A DNA stretch of 51,230 nucleotides from Flavobacterium seoulense (GCF_000695795.1 NZ_JNCA01000034.1:1-51230), one strand, 5' to 3'; shown: positions 17,482 to 26,478, counted from the first letter of the stretch. Translations and numbers: made by a program. The notes: a model not told the origin generated them from the letters alone.

Positions 17482-18459
17482 TTAAACCATTTGTGTTTGC
17501 ACGCTATTTTTGTATTCTTTATTGTAAGTTGTTTTATTCTTATACAATATGTATGTCAATTCAAGTAATTTTCGTTGAATGGATACCAATGCTTTCATTT
17601 TTATTCCGTGTTTAGATACCAACCGTGCATACGAATCTCTATAATTATCATCATGTTTAACAGCTACTAATGCCGGAAAATGCATTGCTTTTCTAATGCT
17701 TTTATTTCCTCTTTTTGATATTTTAGGTTTTACTTTTACTGATGTCCCTGATTGTTTTTCTTTAACATCTAGCCCTACATAACTAACAAGTTGTTTTTTA
17801 TTTCGTATCAATTCAAAACCGTTTGTTTCAGCCAAAATAATGACAGCTGTTAGCGCTCCAATTCCCGGAATTGAAATCATTCTTTCTATTTCGGTTTTTA
17901 ATTCGGAATTAACTTTTACAATCTCTGCTATATCTACCTTAATCTCTTTTTCCTGACCATTTAAAAATTTGATTCGGGATTCTAATCTTTCCAAACTTCT
18001 TAAATTGGGTTTTGCCTCGGTTTGTTCTGCGTGTAATTGATTTTTTACAACAACTCTTTCATTTACAATCTGATCCCGTTCTCTGGTTAATTGTTCCAAC
18101 TCTCTATATACATCTTTGGGTCTTTTCCAATAATTTAATTTCCTCTCTAGTCCAAATCTTGTTATAGCTTCAGAACAAGTTTTATCTGTGATGGTTTTCA
18201 ACTCCAAAGTTCGAATGTAGTTACTTATCCTGTTAGGCAAAACTACACTGACTTTTGATTGATTGTCATCTAAATAATAAGCAAACTTTTGATGATAAAC
18301 CCCTGTTGCTTCCATTACATAATGGACTTCTCTAGCTTGATCTTTCAACAGTCGTTTAATCCAATTTGTAAGAGCCACAAAGCCTGATTCGGAATTTCTA
18401 AAAACCTTATAGGCATATAAATTGATTGAAAAATCTTCGTACATTTTGCCTAATGTCAC
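17482..18459 (-). CDS. IS110-family transposase, probably frameshifted at its start
   Basis: RNA-guided-recombinase-family transposase with a DEDD RuvC-like N-terminal half (MEATGVYH near residue 50, TITDKTCSEA near 95), a coiled-coil middle (about 110-180) and a Transposase_20 C-terminal half (ISIPGIGALTAV, then QSGTSVKVKPKISKRGNKS holding the serine region). As given, the frame opens at GTG 18459 and lacks the first catalytic Asp. That Asp is encoded just upstream in the same frame (GVDVAQKELVV, Asp codon 18481-18483), but there the frame runs back to a TAG at 18514-18516 without an ATG. An ATG at 18507-18509 is in another frame. Inserting one A in the AAAA run (18498-18501 region) would give MKEKHVLGVDVAQ. 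So this copy is probably inactive, or uses an unusual start. Confidence 0.85.
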   Translation of the reverse strand: MTLGKMYEDFSINLYAYKVFRNSESGFVALTNWIKRLLKDQAREVHYVMEATGVYHQKFAYYLDDNQSKVSVVLPNRISNYIRTLELKTITDKTCSEAITRFGLERKLNYWKRPKDVYRELEQLTRERDQIVNERVVVKNQLHAEQTEAKPNLRSLERLESRIKFLNGQEKEIKVDIAEIVKVNSELKTEIERMISIPGIGALTAVIILAETNGFELIRNKKQLVSYVGLDVKEKQSGTSVKVKPKISKRGNKSIRKAMHFPALVAVKHDDNYRDSYARLVSKHGIKMKALVSIQRKLLELTYILYKNKTTYNKEYKNSVQTQMV

Positions 18460-18509
18460 AACTAATTCTTTCTGAGCAACATCAACTCCTAATACATGTT
18501 TTCTTTCAT

Positions 18510-18720
18510 AACTCTAAATTTGATTAATAAAGTGATGAATCTTCCTTCGTCTTTTCTCCTGGTTGGATATTCTGGATACCGAAGCATGTTCGACTCCTTA
18601 CATTCTGTTCAGACTCTAAAAGATAAAAAAGAATGAGGCTGTCTCTCTGCGAGAATGTACTTCTTGAGTCATTTATACGCTAATTCGCTCTCATCCTTTT
18701 TCATTTTAGATTTCAAATTT
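18510..18720 (-). ncRNA. Candidate IS110 bridge RNA region
   Basis: In IS110-group elements the non-coding leader between the left end and the transposase encodes a structured bridge RNA that pairs with target and donor DNA. The roughly 210 bases upstream of the transposase are non-coding and contain several small hairpins: CGAA-gcatg-TTCG (18580-18592), TCTC-TGC-GAGA (18644-18654), and CATTCT (18601-18606), which can pair with AGAATG at 18630-18635 or 18652-18657. The assignment rests on position and family knowledge. Loop pairing to the element ends was not shown. Confidence 0.3.
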
Positions 18721-18761
18721 ATTGACTTTTTAATATCTAATCAATAACTTCGCAAACATAG

Positions 18762-18818
18762 GAGATACGCAAAGCTAACACGGAGAAACACAAAGATTAA
18801 ATTAACTTAGCGTATCTC
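18762..18818. repeat. Imperfect inverted repeat beside the IS110 element
   Basis: GAGATACGC (18762-18770) and GCGTATCTC (18810-18818) are perfectly complementary, and pairing continues inward with mismatches (aaagctaa against ttaactta). The loop contains the purine-rich acacggagaaacacaaag. The stretch 18721-18883 has no ORF. Confidence 0.5.
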
Positions 18819-18883
18819 TGTCAAACAATAACTAGGCTTATTTATATTAATAAACGGTAGAAGTTTATAAATTGATAGACATA

Positions 18884-18923
18884 AAAAAAAGGATTACTAT
18901 TATCGAATAGTAATCCTTTTTTT
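18884..18923. terminator. Strong bidirectional terminator downstream of the metallopeptidase
   Basis: GGATTACTATT (18891-18901) and AATAGTAATCC (18906-18916) pair perfectly around ATCG. Seven or more A residues before and T residues after extend the stem to 18 bp. On the minus strand it lies 18 bases after the zinc metallopeptidase stop. Confidence 0.85.
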
Positions 18924-18941
18924 CTTATTGTTAAAATGATT

Positions 18942-19808
18942 TTATAATCCTAATTCTTTAAAAGTATTTCCCTGATTAATATCACCGGATTTATAACCTT
19001 TCATAAACCAATATTTACGTTGTTCAGAAGTTCCATGCGTGAAAGATTCTGGTACAATATGCCCCTGCATTTTTGCCTGTATAGCATCGTCTCCCACAGC
19101 ATGAGCAGCACTTAAAGCTTCGTCAAGATCTCCTGCTTCCAGTATATTATTCATCTTTTGATTATAATGTGTCCAGACTCCGGCATAAAAATCTGCCTGT
19201 AATTCCAGAGCAACTGATAATTTATTGGCCTCAGCCTTAGTTTTTCCTTGCTGCATTTGCCTCATTTTATTAGAAGTTCCTAATAAAGTTTGCACATGAT
19301 GACCTATTTCGTGTGCAATTACGTAAGCTGTTGCAAAGTCGCCTCCTTGAGCTCCAAACTTTGTTTTCAGTTCTTCAAAAAAAGTCAAATCCATATATAC
19401 TTTTTGGTCTCCCGGACAATAAAAAGGACCAGAATCGGAAGTTGCATTTCCACAAGCGGTTTGAACTCCGCCACTAAATAAAACAATAACTGGCTTTTTA
19501 TAACTTAGATTGTTTTCTTCAAATATTTTCGACCATACATCTTCATTATCTGCCAATACTGTTTTTACAAAAGCTTGTTCTTCGAGTTCTTTAGCTGTTA
19601 AATCCCGTTGTTCAGTAGCAGGCTGACTTTGTCCTTGATTCATTTGTTCTAAAATAGGAGCAATCATTTGACCATTTTCTCCTCCAAAAACATTGAGCAG
19701 TAAAATGATAATCCCTAGAATTCCACCGCCAATTACTGTTTTTCCTCCGGAGGACATTCCTCTACGGTCATCAACATTGTTACTTTGTCTTCTGCCTATC
19801 CATTTCAT
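18942..19808 (-). CDS. Neutral zinc metallopeptidase (YpfJ/KPN_02809 family)
   Basis: A 288-residue membrane-anchored protease-like protein. Seen: a basic N-terminus (MKWIGRRQSNN), one membrane segment near residues 25-42, a Q-rich linker, then the zinc-binding HEIGHH (HExxH) near 165. Further downstream are LELQADFYAGVWTH with a likely third ligand, and the family-typical end SFTHGTSEQRKYWFMKGY. Substrates of the family are not established. The start lies 19 bases downstream of the hybrid histidine kinase stop on the same strand, so it is probably cotranscribed with it. A strong terminator follows. Confidence 0.88.
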   Translation of the reverse strand: MKWIGRRQSNNVDDRRGMSSGGKTVIGGGILGIIILLLNVFGGENGQMIAPILEQMNQGQSQPATEQRDLTAKELEEQAFVKTVLADNEDVWSKIFEENNLSYKKPVIVLFSGGVQTACGNATSDSGPFYCPGDQKVYMDLTFFEELKTKFGAQGGDFATAYVIAHEIGHHVQTLLGTSNKMRQMQQGKTKAEANKLSVALELQADFYAGVWTHYNQKMNNILEAGDLDEALSAAHAVGDDAIQAKMQGHIVPESFTHGTSEQRKYWFMKGYKSGDINQGNTFKELGL

Positions 19809-19827
19809 AATGCTAAAATTTAATTGT

Positions 19828-22800
19828 TTATTTAACCCATTTTACAAGGGTTTTTTCGATAATTCCTTTTACTATAGGTTTCGAAATGTAATCATTCATT
19901 GCTACTTCCATGCATTTATTTTTTTCATCTTTTTCTGTTCCTGCAGTAATTGCGATAATAGGAACATTTTTACCAGCAGTTAAATTTCTAATAGCTTCGG
20001 TGGCTTCATAACCATTCATAATTGGCATTTGAATATCCATAAATATAATATCGGGAAGAATATTTTCGAACTGGATAATAGCTTCGAGTCCGTTTGAAGC
20101 TTCAAAAACTGTAGCTTTTGGTACCGTATTTTTTATAATTGTCTTCAACAAAAGCATATTAATTTTATTGTCTTCAACTAACAAAATTTTAGAATTTTCT
20201 AAATTAGGATTAGTTTCAAATAATTTTTGGGTTTCAATACTTAACACTTTTGGACTAATTGTTTTGTCTTTTAGCTCATGATTACTTGTTTTTAAATCAA
20301 TATCAAAATAAAAACAACTTCCTTTTCCTACTTCACTTTTTAAACGTAAATGACTGTTCATTAGATTTAAAAGTTTGTTCGAAATAGTTAATCCTAATCC
20401 TGTTCCTCCAAATTTTTTAGTGGTAGAACTATCTTCCTGAGAAAATGCTTTGAATATTTTTTTCTGATTTTGTTCTAAAATTCCAATGCCTGAATCTACA
20501 ACCGAAAATCGAATTTTTGTTTGTGTTGCACTTGTTTTTTCCTTGACATTAATGTTTAGTTTAACACTGCCTTGTTCAGTAAATTTAACAGCATTCGAAA
20601 GCAAATTGACAAGGATTTGTTTAATTCGAACAATGTCAATCCAGAAATAATCAGGAACATCACTGTCTATATTTAGTTCTAATTTTAGATTTTTTTGATT
20701 GGCTTCATATTGAATTAAATCAATAATTTGAGTCATCAAATCTTTTAATTGATGTTTTTCGATGTGTAATTCCAGTTTTCCGGCTTCAATTTTCGAAAAA
20801 TCTAAAATATCATTTACAATTTCTAACAATGAATGTGCTGATTGATTTACAGTATTCATGTGTTTTTCCTGAATATGATCTAATTGGGTTTTCATCAATA
20901 AGTCAGTAAAACCTATAATTCCATTAAGCGGAGTTCTGATTTCATGACTCATATTGGCTAAAAACTCTGATTTTGCTTTGTTTGCAGTTTCAGCATATTC
21001 TCTGTCTTTGATAGCTTTTTCGGCTTCTTTACGCTTGCTTATGTCAAGCATAATTCCTTCGATATATTTTATTTCTCCGTTTTTAACTACGGTATCAATG
21101 AATTCATCGATCCAGATAATTGCTCCTTTACTGTTTATAATGCGATAGGTGATATGAAACGCTTCCTTTCTGGATAATTTTAATTTTGATTTTGAGAGTG
21201 TTTTTTCTAAATCATCAGGATGAATTAAATTCTTGAAAATAATTCTTTTTTCAAGAAAATCTTCTTTTGGATAACCTGTTAATTTTTCAATTTCATCATT
21301 AAGATAAATTTTGGTGTAATCTTCGTCATTTTCAGAAAGATAAACAGTACCAGGAATATTGTTTGCTAATAATCTAAATTTTTCTTCGCTTTCATTGACT
21401 GCAATTTCATTTTCAATTCGCTCGATAGAAGTTCCAATATTCATAGTCAAAGTTTGCAAAATTTGCACTTCGTCATCAGCCCAAACACGAGCTTCATTCA
21501 AATCGTTTAAACCAAGAACTCCATGAAATTTATTTTTGACAAAAACAGGAAATAATATTAATGAAGCTGCATCTAAGGCTTTCAGTTTTTGCTTCAATAG
21601 AGGATCTTGTATTTTTGAAATAACAGTTCGGTAAGCTCTGTTTTCTATTTTTTCAGGATCAAAACCTCCAAAAAAAGAATAAGGTAAGTTTTGATATGCA
21701 GGATTTATTTCGGTTAAAGTTTCATTGCCTGCTGTCCAACGGTATTTTTGACTAATCGTTTTATTTTCATGATTAATTTGATAATAAAAACTGCGATATG
21801 ATTTTGTAGCTTTTCCAATGATGATAAGCAAATCAGTGAAAATAGCATCGATATTTTTTACATTCAAAAATCGTTCAGTACACAAGTTCATTGCCGAAAG
21901 CAAATCACTTTTATAAGTCAATCTTTGTTCTACTTCTAGTCTTTTTTTAGATTCAAATGCTATGGCAATGTTGTCAGCTACAGCTCTGGAAAAATTAATA
22001 TCTTCATTGTCCCATTGTATAATTGTATCAGTTGCTTCAATAGAAATTAATCCTATCAATTCTCCATTTATAAAAACAGGAGTTTTGATAATAGAAAGAA
22101 TGTTTTTGTCTTTTAAACAATTAGTGTACAATTGTTCCGTAATGGGATTATTCATAACATTAGAAGCAACCAATGGAGTTTTACTTTCTATTGATAAAAA
22201 ATATTCAGGATATTGTTCTTTTGTTAAAATAAAACCATTGGCAAATTCATCTGTTCTTGAATCATAGAGTTGTATGCAGCGTATACTGTCACCTAAATAT
22301 TCCCAATAACTAACACGACTAACTTCAATAGTTGTACTAGTATTTTTTAGAATTGATTTTAGTTTTGTTTCTAAAGTTTCCTGAATAGAATAACTTTTTA
22401 CAGTTAAATTTTTTAGGCTTTCATTATATTTTTTGTTTTTTAGATTTCTTGTTTCGTTTTCAATTTCGATGTTTTTGATAAAAGTAATATCTCTGGCAAT
22501 GCTTGAATAACCAGTGATTTTACCTAAATCATTAACTCTGATCATCACTTTTTGAGCCACCCAGATAGTTTCACCGTTCTTTTTCAAAAGAGGAATTTCC
22601 AGTTGCGGAAATTCTAAATTCTGCTCTTTATTTTTACTGTAAAATTGATGAAGTGTATCGATGTAATCTTTTCGAATAAAATTAGAATAGTGTTTATTTA
22701 AAAACTCCTCTTCAGAATAATTCAAGGTTTTAAGACTGTAATTATTTGCAAAAACGATATTACCTTGCATATCAATTTCGTAAATAAAATCCTGAGCATT

Positions 22801-23886
22801 CTGAATTAGATTTTTATATTGATTTTGAATTTGGATTTCGTTAGTAATATCCTGACCAATTCCGATAATTAAATCTTCAGAAAACTGTTTGTTTTTCCAT
22901 TGAATGAACTTAATATCTCCGTTTTTACATTTTAATTTTCGAACAAAAACCTTGTCATCTATTTGACTGTCAAAAGATTCTTTTGAAGTAATTTTGGGAT
23001 TTTCAGTTAAATTATAATAGCCAAATCCCATAAGATCTTCAATAGAATAACCCAGAATTGTTTTTACATTTTCGCTACAAAAAACTATTTCATTGTTTTT
23101 GTTTTTTGCCATAATCAGCGAATTTCCTTTATTAATAATCTGATTATTAAAATCGAATTTATCATTGATGTTTTTAATAGACATGTGTCGGATGTAATTG
23201 ATAAAAATTACAACCAGAGTATAATTGAAAATTATGGTTACTCTGTTTAAAGGAGTCAATTTTAATAAAGAAATAATAATAAGATAGCTAAGTGTAAATG
23301 TTACAAATAACCAGTAAAATCGGGATGGTTTTAATATATTGTATGAAAAATAGACAAACAATAAAAAGCTTAAAAACGGAATATTATCACCGTCTAAGAT
23401 TACTAAATGTTTGCAAACATTAAGAAATGCAAGCAAAAATATAATTCGAAATATTGTCTTGATGTTTTTAAAAACAAAATTTGATTTTGTGCTAATGTAA
23501 GCAGTTGCAATTAAAAAAATGGCTATTGATGCATTAGTAAATAATTGGCTTTGAGGTCTTAATTTGAAATATTCAAAAGTTAATTCTAATATTAGAATGA
23601 TAATTCCCAATGTAATAAAATACAATTGGTATTCTTTTTTTTCTGAATTCTGAGGTGTTAAATCTTCAATGAATTTATTTCCTAATGTATATTTTATTTT
23701 GATAAACTTATAAACTAATAGAAAAATGATTAAAAATATGAATGGTAAAATGGTGCGATAAAGCGTTTTATCAATTGGTAATTGATCTATAATATCAAAC
23801 ATTTTAATTGCAGAAATATCTGTACTACCACTAAAACCAGTATTAGTTAAAAAGGTTTTTAATATGTAATAATATAGTGGTGTCAT
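19828..23886 (-). CDS. Hybrid sensor histidine kinase with MASE-like membrane region, three PAS, two GAF and a receiver domain
   Basis: A 1352-residue inner-membrane sensor kinase. Seen in order: about seven membrane segments (residues 40-230), PAS near 250-345, PAS near 355-470, GAF-like near 495-640, GAF-like near 660-820, and PAS/PAC near 835-955. Then HisKA with MSHEIRTPLNG (His981), HATPase with NLLSNAVKF near 1095, DSGIGI near 1132 and GGTGLGL near 1162, and a receiver with FMDIQMPIMNG (Asp1284). It ends after the receiver, with no Hpt or DNA-binding output. It must signal through an unlinked phosphotransfer protein or regulate only itself. No response regulator is adjacent. The zinc metallopeptidase gene follows after 19 bases. 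The inducing signal is unknown. Confidence 0.93.
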   Translation of the reverse strand: MTPLYYYILKTFLTNTGFSGSTDISAIKMFDIIDQLPIDKTLYRTILPFIFLIIFLLVYKFIKIKYTLGNKFIEDLTPQNSEKKEYQLYFITLGIIILILELTFEYFKLRPQSQLFTNASIAIFLIATAYISTKSNFVFKNIKTIFRIIFLLAFLNVCKHLVILDGDNIPFLSFLLFVYFSYNILKPSRFYWLFVTFTLSYLIIISLLKLTPLNRVTIIFNYTLVVIFINYIRHMSIKNINDKFDFNNQIINKGNSLIMAKNKNNEIVFCSENVKTILGYSIEDLMGFGYYNLTENPKITSKESFDSQIDDKVFVRKLKCKNGDIKFIQWKNKQFSEDLIIGIGQDITNEIQIQNQYKNLIQNAQDFIYEIDMQGNIVFANNYSLKTLNYSEEEFLNKHYSNFIRKDYIDTLHQFYSKNKEQNLEFPQLEIPLLKKNGETIWVAQKVMIRVNDLGKITGYSSIARDITFIKNIEIENETRNLKNKKYNESLKNLTVKSYSIQETLETKLKSILKNTSTTIEVSRVSYWEYLGDSIRCIQLYDSRTDEFANGFILTKEQYPEYFLSIESKTPLVASNVMNNPITEQLYTNCLKDKNILSIIKTPVFINGELIGLISIEATDTIIQWDNEDINFSRAVADNIAIAFESKKRLEVEQRLTYKSDLLSAMNLCTERFLNVKNIDAIFTDLLIIIGKATKSYRSFYYQINHENKTISQKYRWTAGNETLTEINPAYQNLPYSFFGGFDPEKIENRAYRTVISKIQDPLLKQKLKALDAASLILFPVFVKNKFHGVLGLNDLNEARVWADDEVQILQTLTMNIGTSIERIENEIAVNESEEKFRLLANNIPGTVYLSENDEDYTKIYLNDEIEKLTGYPKEDFLEKRIIFKNLIHPDDLEKTLSKSKLKLSRKEAFHITYRIINSKGAIIWIDEFIDTVVKNGEIKYIEGIMLDISKRKEAEKAIKDREYAETANKAKSEFLANMSHEIRTPLNGIIGFTDLLMKTQLDHIQEKHMNTVNQSAHSLLEIVNDILDFSKIEAGKLELHIEKHQLKDLMTQIIDLIQYEANQKNLKLELNIDSDVPDYFWIDIVRIKQILVNLLSNAVKFTEQGSVKLNINVKEKTSATQTKIRFSVVDSGIGILEQNQKKIFKAFSQEDSSTTKKFGGTGLGLTISNKLLNLMNSHLRLKSEVGKGSCFYFDIDLKTSNHELKDKTISPKVLSIETQKLFETNPNLENSKILLVEDNKINMLLLKTIIKNTVPKATVFEASNGLEAIIQFENILPDIIFMDIQMPIMNGYEATEAIRNLTAGKNVPIIAITAGTEKDEKNKCMEVAMNDYISKPIVKGIIEKTLVKWVK

Positions 23887-24026
23887 AAATTTCTTAGGGG
23901 GTTAAATACTGAAATTTATCAATAAAAAGAGATTGTTAAATTTTGTTAAAAATAACATAATTTGGAAGAAAACAACGGCTCTTTTGTTAAAAAAATAAAT
24001 TCTGTAATTAATACCTCGAAAATCTA

Positions 24027-24779
24027 TTATTCATGACCAATTATGATACTGTAAATAGCATAATATAAAGAAAACATTAAGGGTAATGTAAATAATAAAC
24101 CAATTATAAAAACCATAAGTCCAACCATAGAAAATAAATAACCTACCGCAAAAAGTCCTAAAATTACTAGTGGCTGTTTTGAAATTAGATTGAAACTGGT
24201 ATTAATAGCTTCAAAAGCTTTATAATCATCAAAAATGATTAACGGAATACTAAGAATACTTAATAAAGAAATTGTTATTGATCCAAATAATCCCAGCACA
24301 GGAATTCCCGTTAAATTAAACAAAGAAGAAATTCCTAAACTCATTACTGTGATTAATAAAGTAGCCATGAATAATTCTTTAAAATAAGAAAATCGATAGT
24401 ATTCAAAAACGGTAGAAACATGAAACTCTTCATCTATTTGTGCACAATGCGCCATTTTGATAAATCCAGCATAAATAGGACTTATAATACAGCTAAATAG
24501 GGTAGAACCAACTAAATAATAAGCTAAAAATTCATCCGATAAATTTTTTGGATTAAAGTTTTCGAGCTTCGATAATTCCTGAAGATTTTCAATATCTACA
24601 CTAAAGGCTAAAATTATGGATGCAGCAATTCCAAAAAACACCAATAAAACCAAAAGCAATAATCCGGCATAGATTGCTATTTTTTTATAATTTTCAAAAG
24701 CAAAATTGAATACAGTTTCAAACTGTAAGTTGTATCCATTATTTTTTAATTCCTGAATTCGGTTTCTATTTGATTTCAT
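24027..24779 (-). CDS. Integral membrane protein of unknown function
   Basis: From ATG 24779, a 250-residue protein with about six hydrophobic segments (near 35-60, 90-112, 133-155, 160-185, 197-220 and 224-245) and a soluble N-terminus (KSNRNRIQELKNNGYN). The frame is open to a TTG at 24794, but ATG 24779 is the more likely start. The layout resembles DUF975/DUF4013-type membrane proteins, but I do not recognise a family firmly. It starts 38 bases after the pseudouridine synthase stop, so it may be cotranscribed with that gene. Confidence 0.7.
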   Translation of the reverse strand: MKSNRNRIQELKNNGYNLQFETVFNFAFENYKKIAIYAGLLLLVLLVFFGIAASIILAFSVDIENLQELSKLENFNPKNLSDEFLAYYLVGSTLFSCIISPIYAGFIKMAHCAQIDEEFHVSTVFEYYRFSYFKELFMATLLITVMSLGISSLFNLTGIPVLGLFGSITISLLSILSIPLIIFDDYKAFEAINTSFNLISKQPLVILGLFAVGYLFSMVGLMVFIIGLLFTLPLMFSLYYAIYSIIIGHE

Positions 24780-24817
24780 GATTTTTTGATGCAATTTTGG
24801 GTAAAGTAATTTGTTAG

Positions 24818-25507
24818 TTAGACTGCATTCCAGATAACTTCGTTAGGAGTAGGAGCAGTAATAGTAAGTGATTCTTTAGAAACAGGATGTATAAAAACTA
24901 ATTTTCTGGCATGTAAATGAATTCCGCCGTCAGGATTACTGCGATCAAATCCGTATTTTAAATCACCTTTTATAGGACATCCAATAGCAGAAAGCTGCGC
25001 TCTGATTTGGTGATGCCTTCCTGTATGTAAATTGATTTCTAATGCAAAATAATTATTAAGTTCTTTGATGATTTGGTAATCCAAACTTGCCATTTTACTA
25101 TCAGGAACTTCTTTTAAATGTGCTTTAGAAGTATTGTTTTTTTCGTTTCTTTTAATGTAATGAATCAGTTTTGCTTCCTTTTGCGAAGGCTTATTTTTTA
25201 CAACTGTCCAATAAGTTTTTTGAGTTTCTCTGTTTTTAAATAATTCATTCAATCTTGTTAAAGCCTTGCTGGTTCTGGCAAAAACTACAATTCCGGTTGT
25301 AGGTCGATCCAAACGATGCACTACGCCTAGAAAAACTTCGCCAGGTTTATTATATTTGTCTTTAATGTATTCTTTAACTACTTCACTAAGTGGTTTGTCT
25401 CCCGTTTTGTCACCCTGAACAATGTCGCCTACACGTTTGTTGATTACAATAATATGATTGTCTTCATGTAAAACCTGAAGGTTATTTTTATTTGAAAGTT
25501 CTTTCAT
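24818..25507 (-). CDS. RluA-family RNA pseudouridine synthase
   Basis: Isomerises specific uridines in rRNA or tRNA to pseudouridine. Seen (229 residues): INKRVGDIVQGD at the start of the catalytic domain, HRLDRPTTGIVVFARTSKA with the catalytic Asp near residue 67, KTYWTVV, and LHTGRHHQIRAQLS near 162, which is the RluA-type L-TGR-HQIR motif. It lacks an N-terminal S4 domain, so it is a short RluA-like form whose target cannot be assigned. It lies 132 bases downstream of panB, a pairing I recall as common in flavobacteria. Confidence 0.9.
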   Translation of the reverse strand: MKELSNKNNLQVLHEDNHIIVINKRVGDIVQGDKTGDKPLSEVVKEYIKDKYNKPGEVFLGVVHRLDRPTTGIVVFARTSKALTRLNELFKNRETQKTYWTVVKNKPSQKEAKLIHYIKRNEKNNTSKAHLKEVPDSKMASLDYQIIKELNNYFALEINLHTGRHHQIRAQLSAIGCPIKGDLKYGFDRSNPDGGIHLHARKLVFIHPVSKESLTITAPTPNEVIWNAV

Positions 25508-25532
25508 TAATGAATTAATTTGAATACAAAAT

Positions 25533-25591
25533 AAATGCCCGAAACAGCGTTTTCTTCGTAGTCACAAAGATAAGCGGTATTTTGGGCATTT
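25533..25591. other. Structured hairpin in the panB-pseudouridine synthase gap
   Basis: AAATGCCC (25533-25540) and GGGCATTT (25584-25591) pair perfectly, extended inward by gaaa/tttt-type pairing. On the minus strand an inner CTTTG-TGACTA-CGAAG stem can form. It could be a long-loop terminator for panB or a folded leader of the pseudouridine synthase mRNA. The T tract is short on either strand. Confidence 0.4.
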
Positions 25592-25639
25592 TTAGTAAAT
25601 AATAAGAAGAATTAGAATTTATATCTATTCGAATACATC

Positions 25640-26458
25640 TTAGTATTGTTCTTTTTCGTTAGGGAAGTCAGACGATTTAACATCAGTTACATATTGGCTA
25701 ATAGCCGAAGTCATTCCTTCGTATAAATTCATGTATCTGCGTAAAAATCTCGGACTGAATTCATTATTCATTCCCAACATATCGTGGATAACTAATACCT
25801 GACCGTCAACACCTGAGCCTGCTCCAATTCCAATTACCGGAATAGAAATACTCTCGGCAATTTGTTGGGCTAATTTGGCTGGAATTTTTTCTAAAACTAA
25901 AGCAAAGCAACCTAACTTTTCTAATAATTTAGCATCCTCGATTAATTTTATCGCTTCCTGTTCTTCTTTGGCTCTTACGGTGTAAGTTCCAAATTTATAG
26001 ATCGATTGTGGTGTTAAACCTAAATGTCCCATTACAGGAATTCCTGCGTTTAATATTTTTTTGATAGACTCTTTAATTTCTTTTCCTCCTTCTAATTTTA
26101 CGGCATGTCCGCCGCTTTCTTTCATTATTCGAATAGAAGAACGCAAAGCCTCTTTAGGATCAGATTGATAACTACCAAAAGGCAAATCAACAACTACTAA
26201 AGCTCTGTCAGCACCTCTTACCACTGATGATGCATGATAAATCATTTGGTCTAAAGTAATAGGTAGCGTAGTTTCGTGTCCTGCCATAACATTAGAAGCA
26301 GAATCTCCTACAAGTATTACATCGATTCCAGCCGAATCAACAATTTTTGCCATAGTATAATCGTACGCCGTAAGCATGGAAATTTTTTCTCCCTGAGCTT
26401 TCATATCGATTAATGACTTTGTTGTAATTTTTTTATAGTCTTTTTTTGCTGTAGACAT
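25640..26458 (-). CDS. panB: 3-methyl-2-oxobutanoate hydroxymethyltransferase
   Basis: First committed step of pantothenate synthesis: transfers a hydroxymethyl group from 5,10-methylene-THF to 2-oxoisovalerate to give ketopantoate. Seen (272 residues, standard length): MLTAYDYTMAKIVDSAG near 28-44 and VGDSASNVMAGHETTLP with metal and substrate contacts. GHLGLTPQS follows near 143, LEKIP holds the catalytic Glu near 188, and IGIGAGSGVDGQVLV is near 210. panC and panD are not adjacent. A -7 box is visible 21 bases upstream. Confidence 0.96.
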   Translation of the reverse strand: MSTAKKDYKKITTKSLIDMKAQGEKISMLTAYDYTMAKIVDSAGIDVILVGDSASNVMAGHETTLPITLDQMIYHASSVVRGADRALVVVDLPFGSYQSDPKEALRSSIRIMKESGGHAVKLEGGKEIKESIKKILNAGIPVMGHLGLTPQSIYKFGTYTVRAKEEQEAIKLIEDAKLLEKLGCFALVLEKIPAKLAQQIAESISIPVIGIGAGSGVDGQVLVIHDMLGMNNEFSPRFLRRYMNLYEGMTSAISQYVTDVKSSDFPNEKEQY

Positions 26459-26478
26459 AGTGATAGTTTTATGAAATA

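Larger units (their letters stand above)
17455..18720 (-). mobile_element. IS110-family insertion sequence (ends approximate)
   Basis: One transposase gene with a long non-coding leader and almost no trailing sequence, which is the layout of IS110-group elements. These lack long terminal inverted repeats. The only end-like signal seen is TCAAGAA at 17458-17464 against its complement TTCTTGA at 18661-18667, which is weak. Boundaries are estimated from the transposase end and a leader of about 200 bases, and are not proven. Confidence 0.5.
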
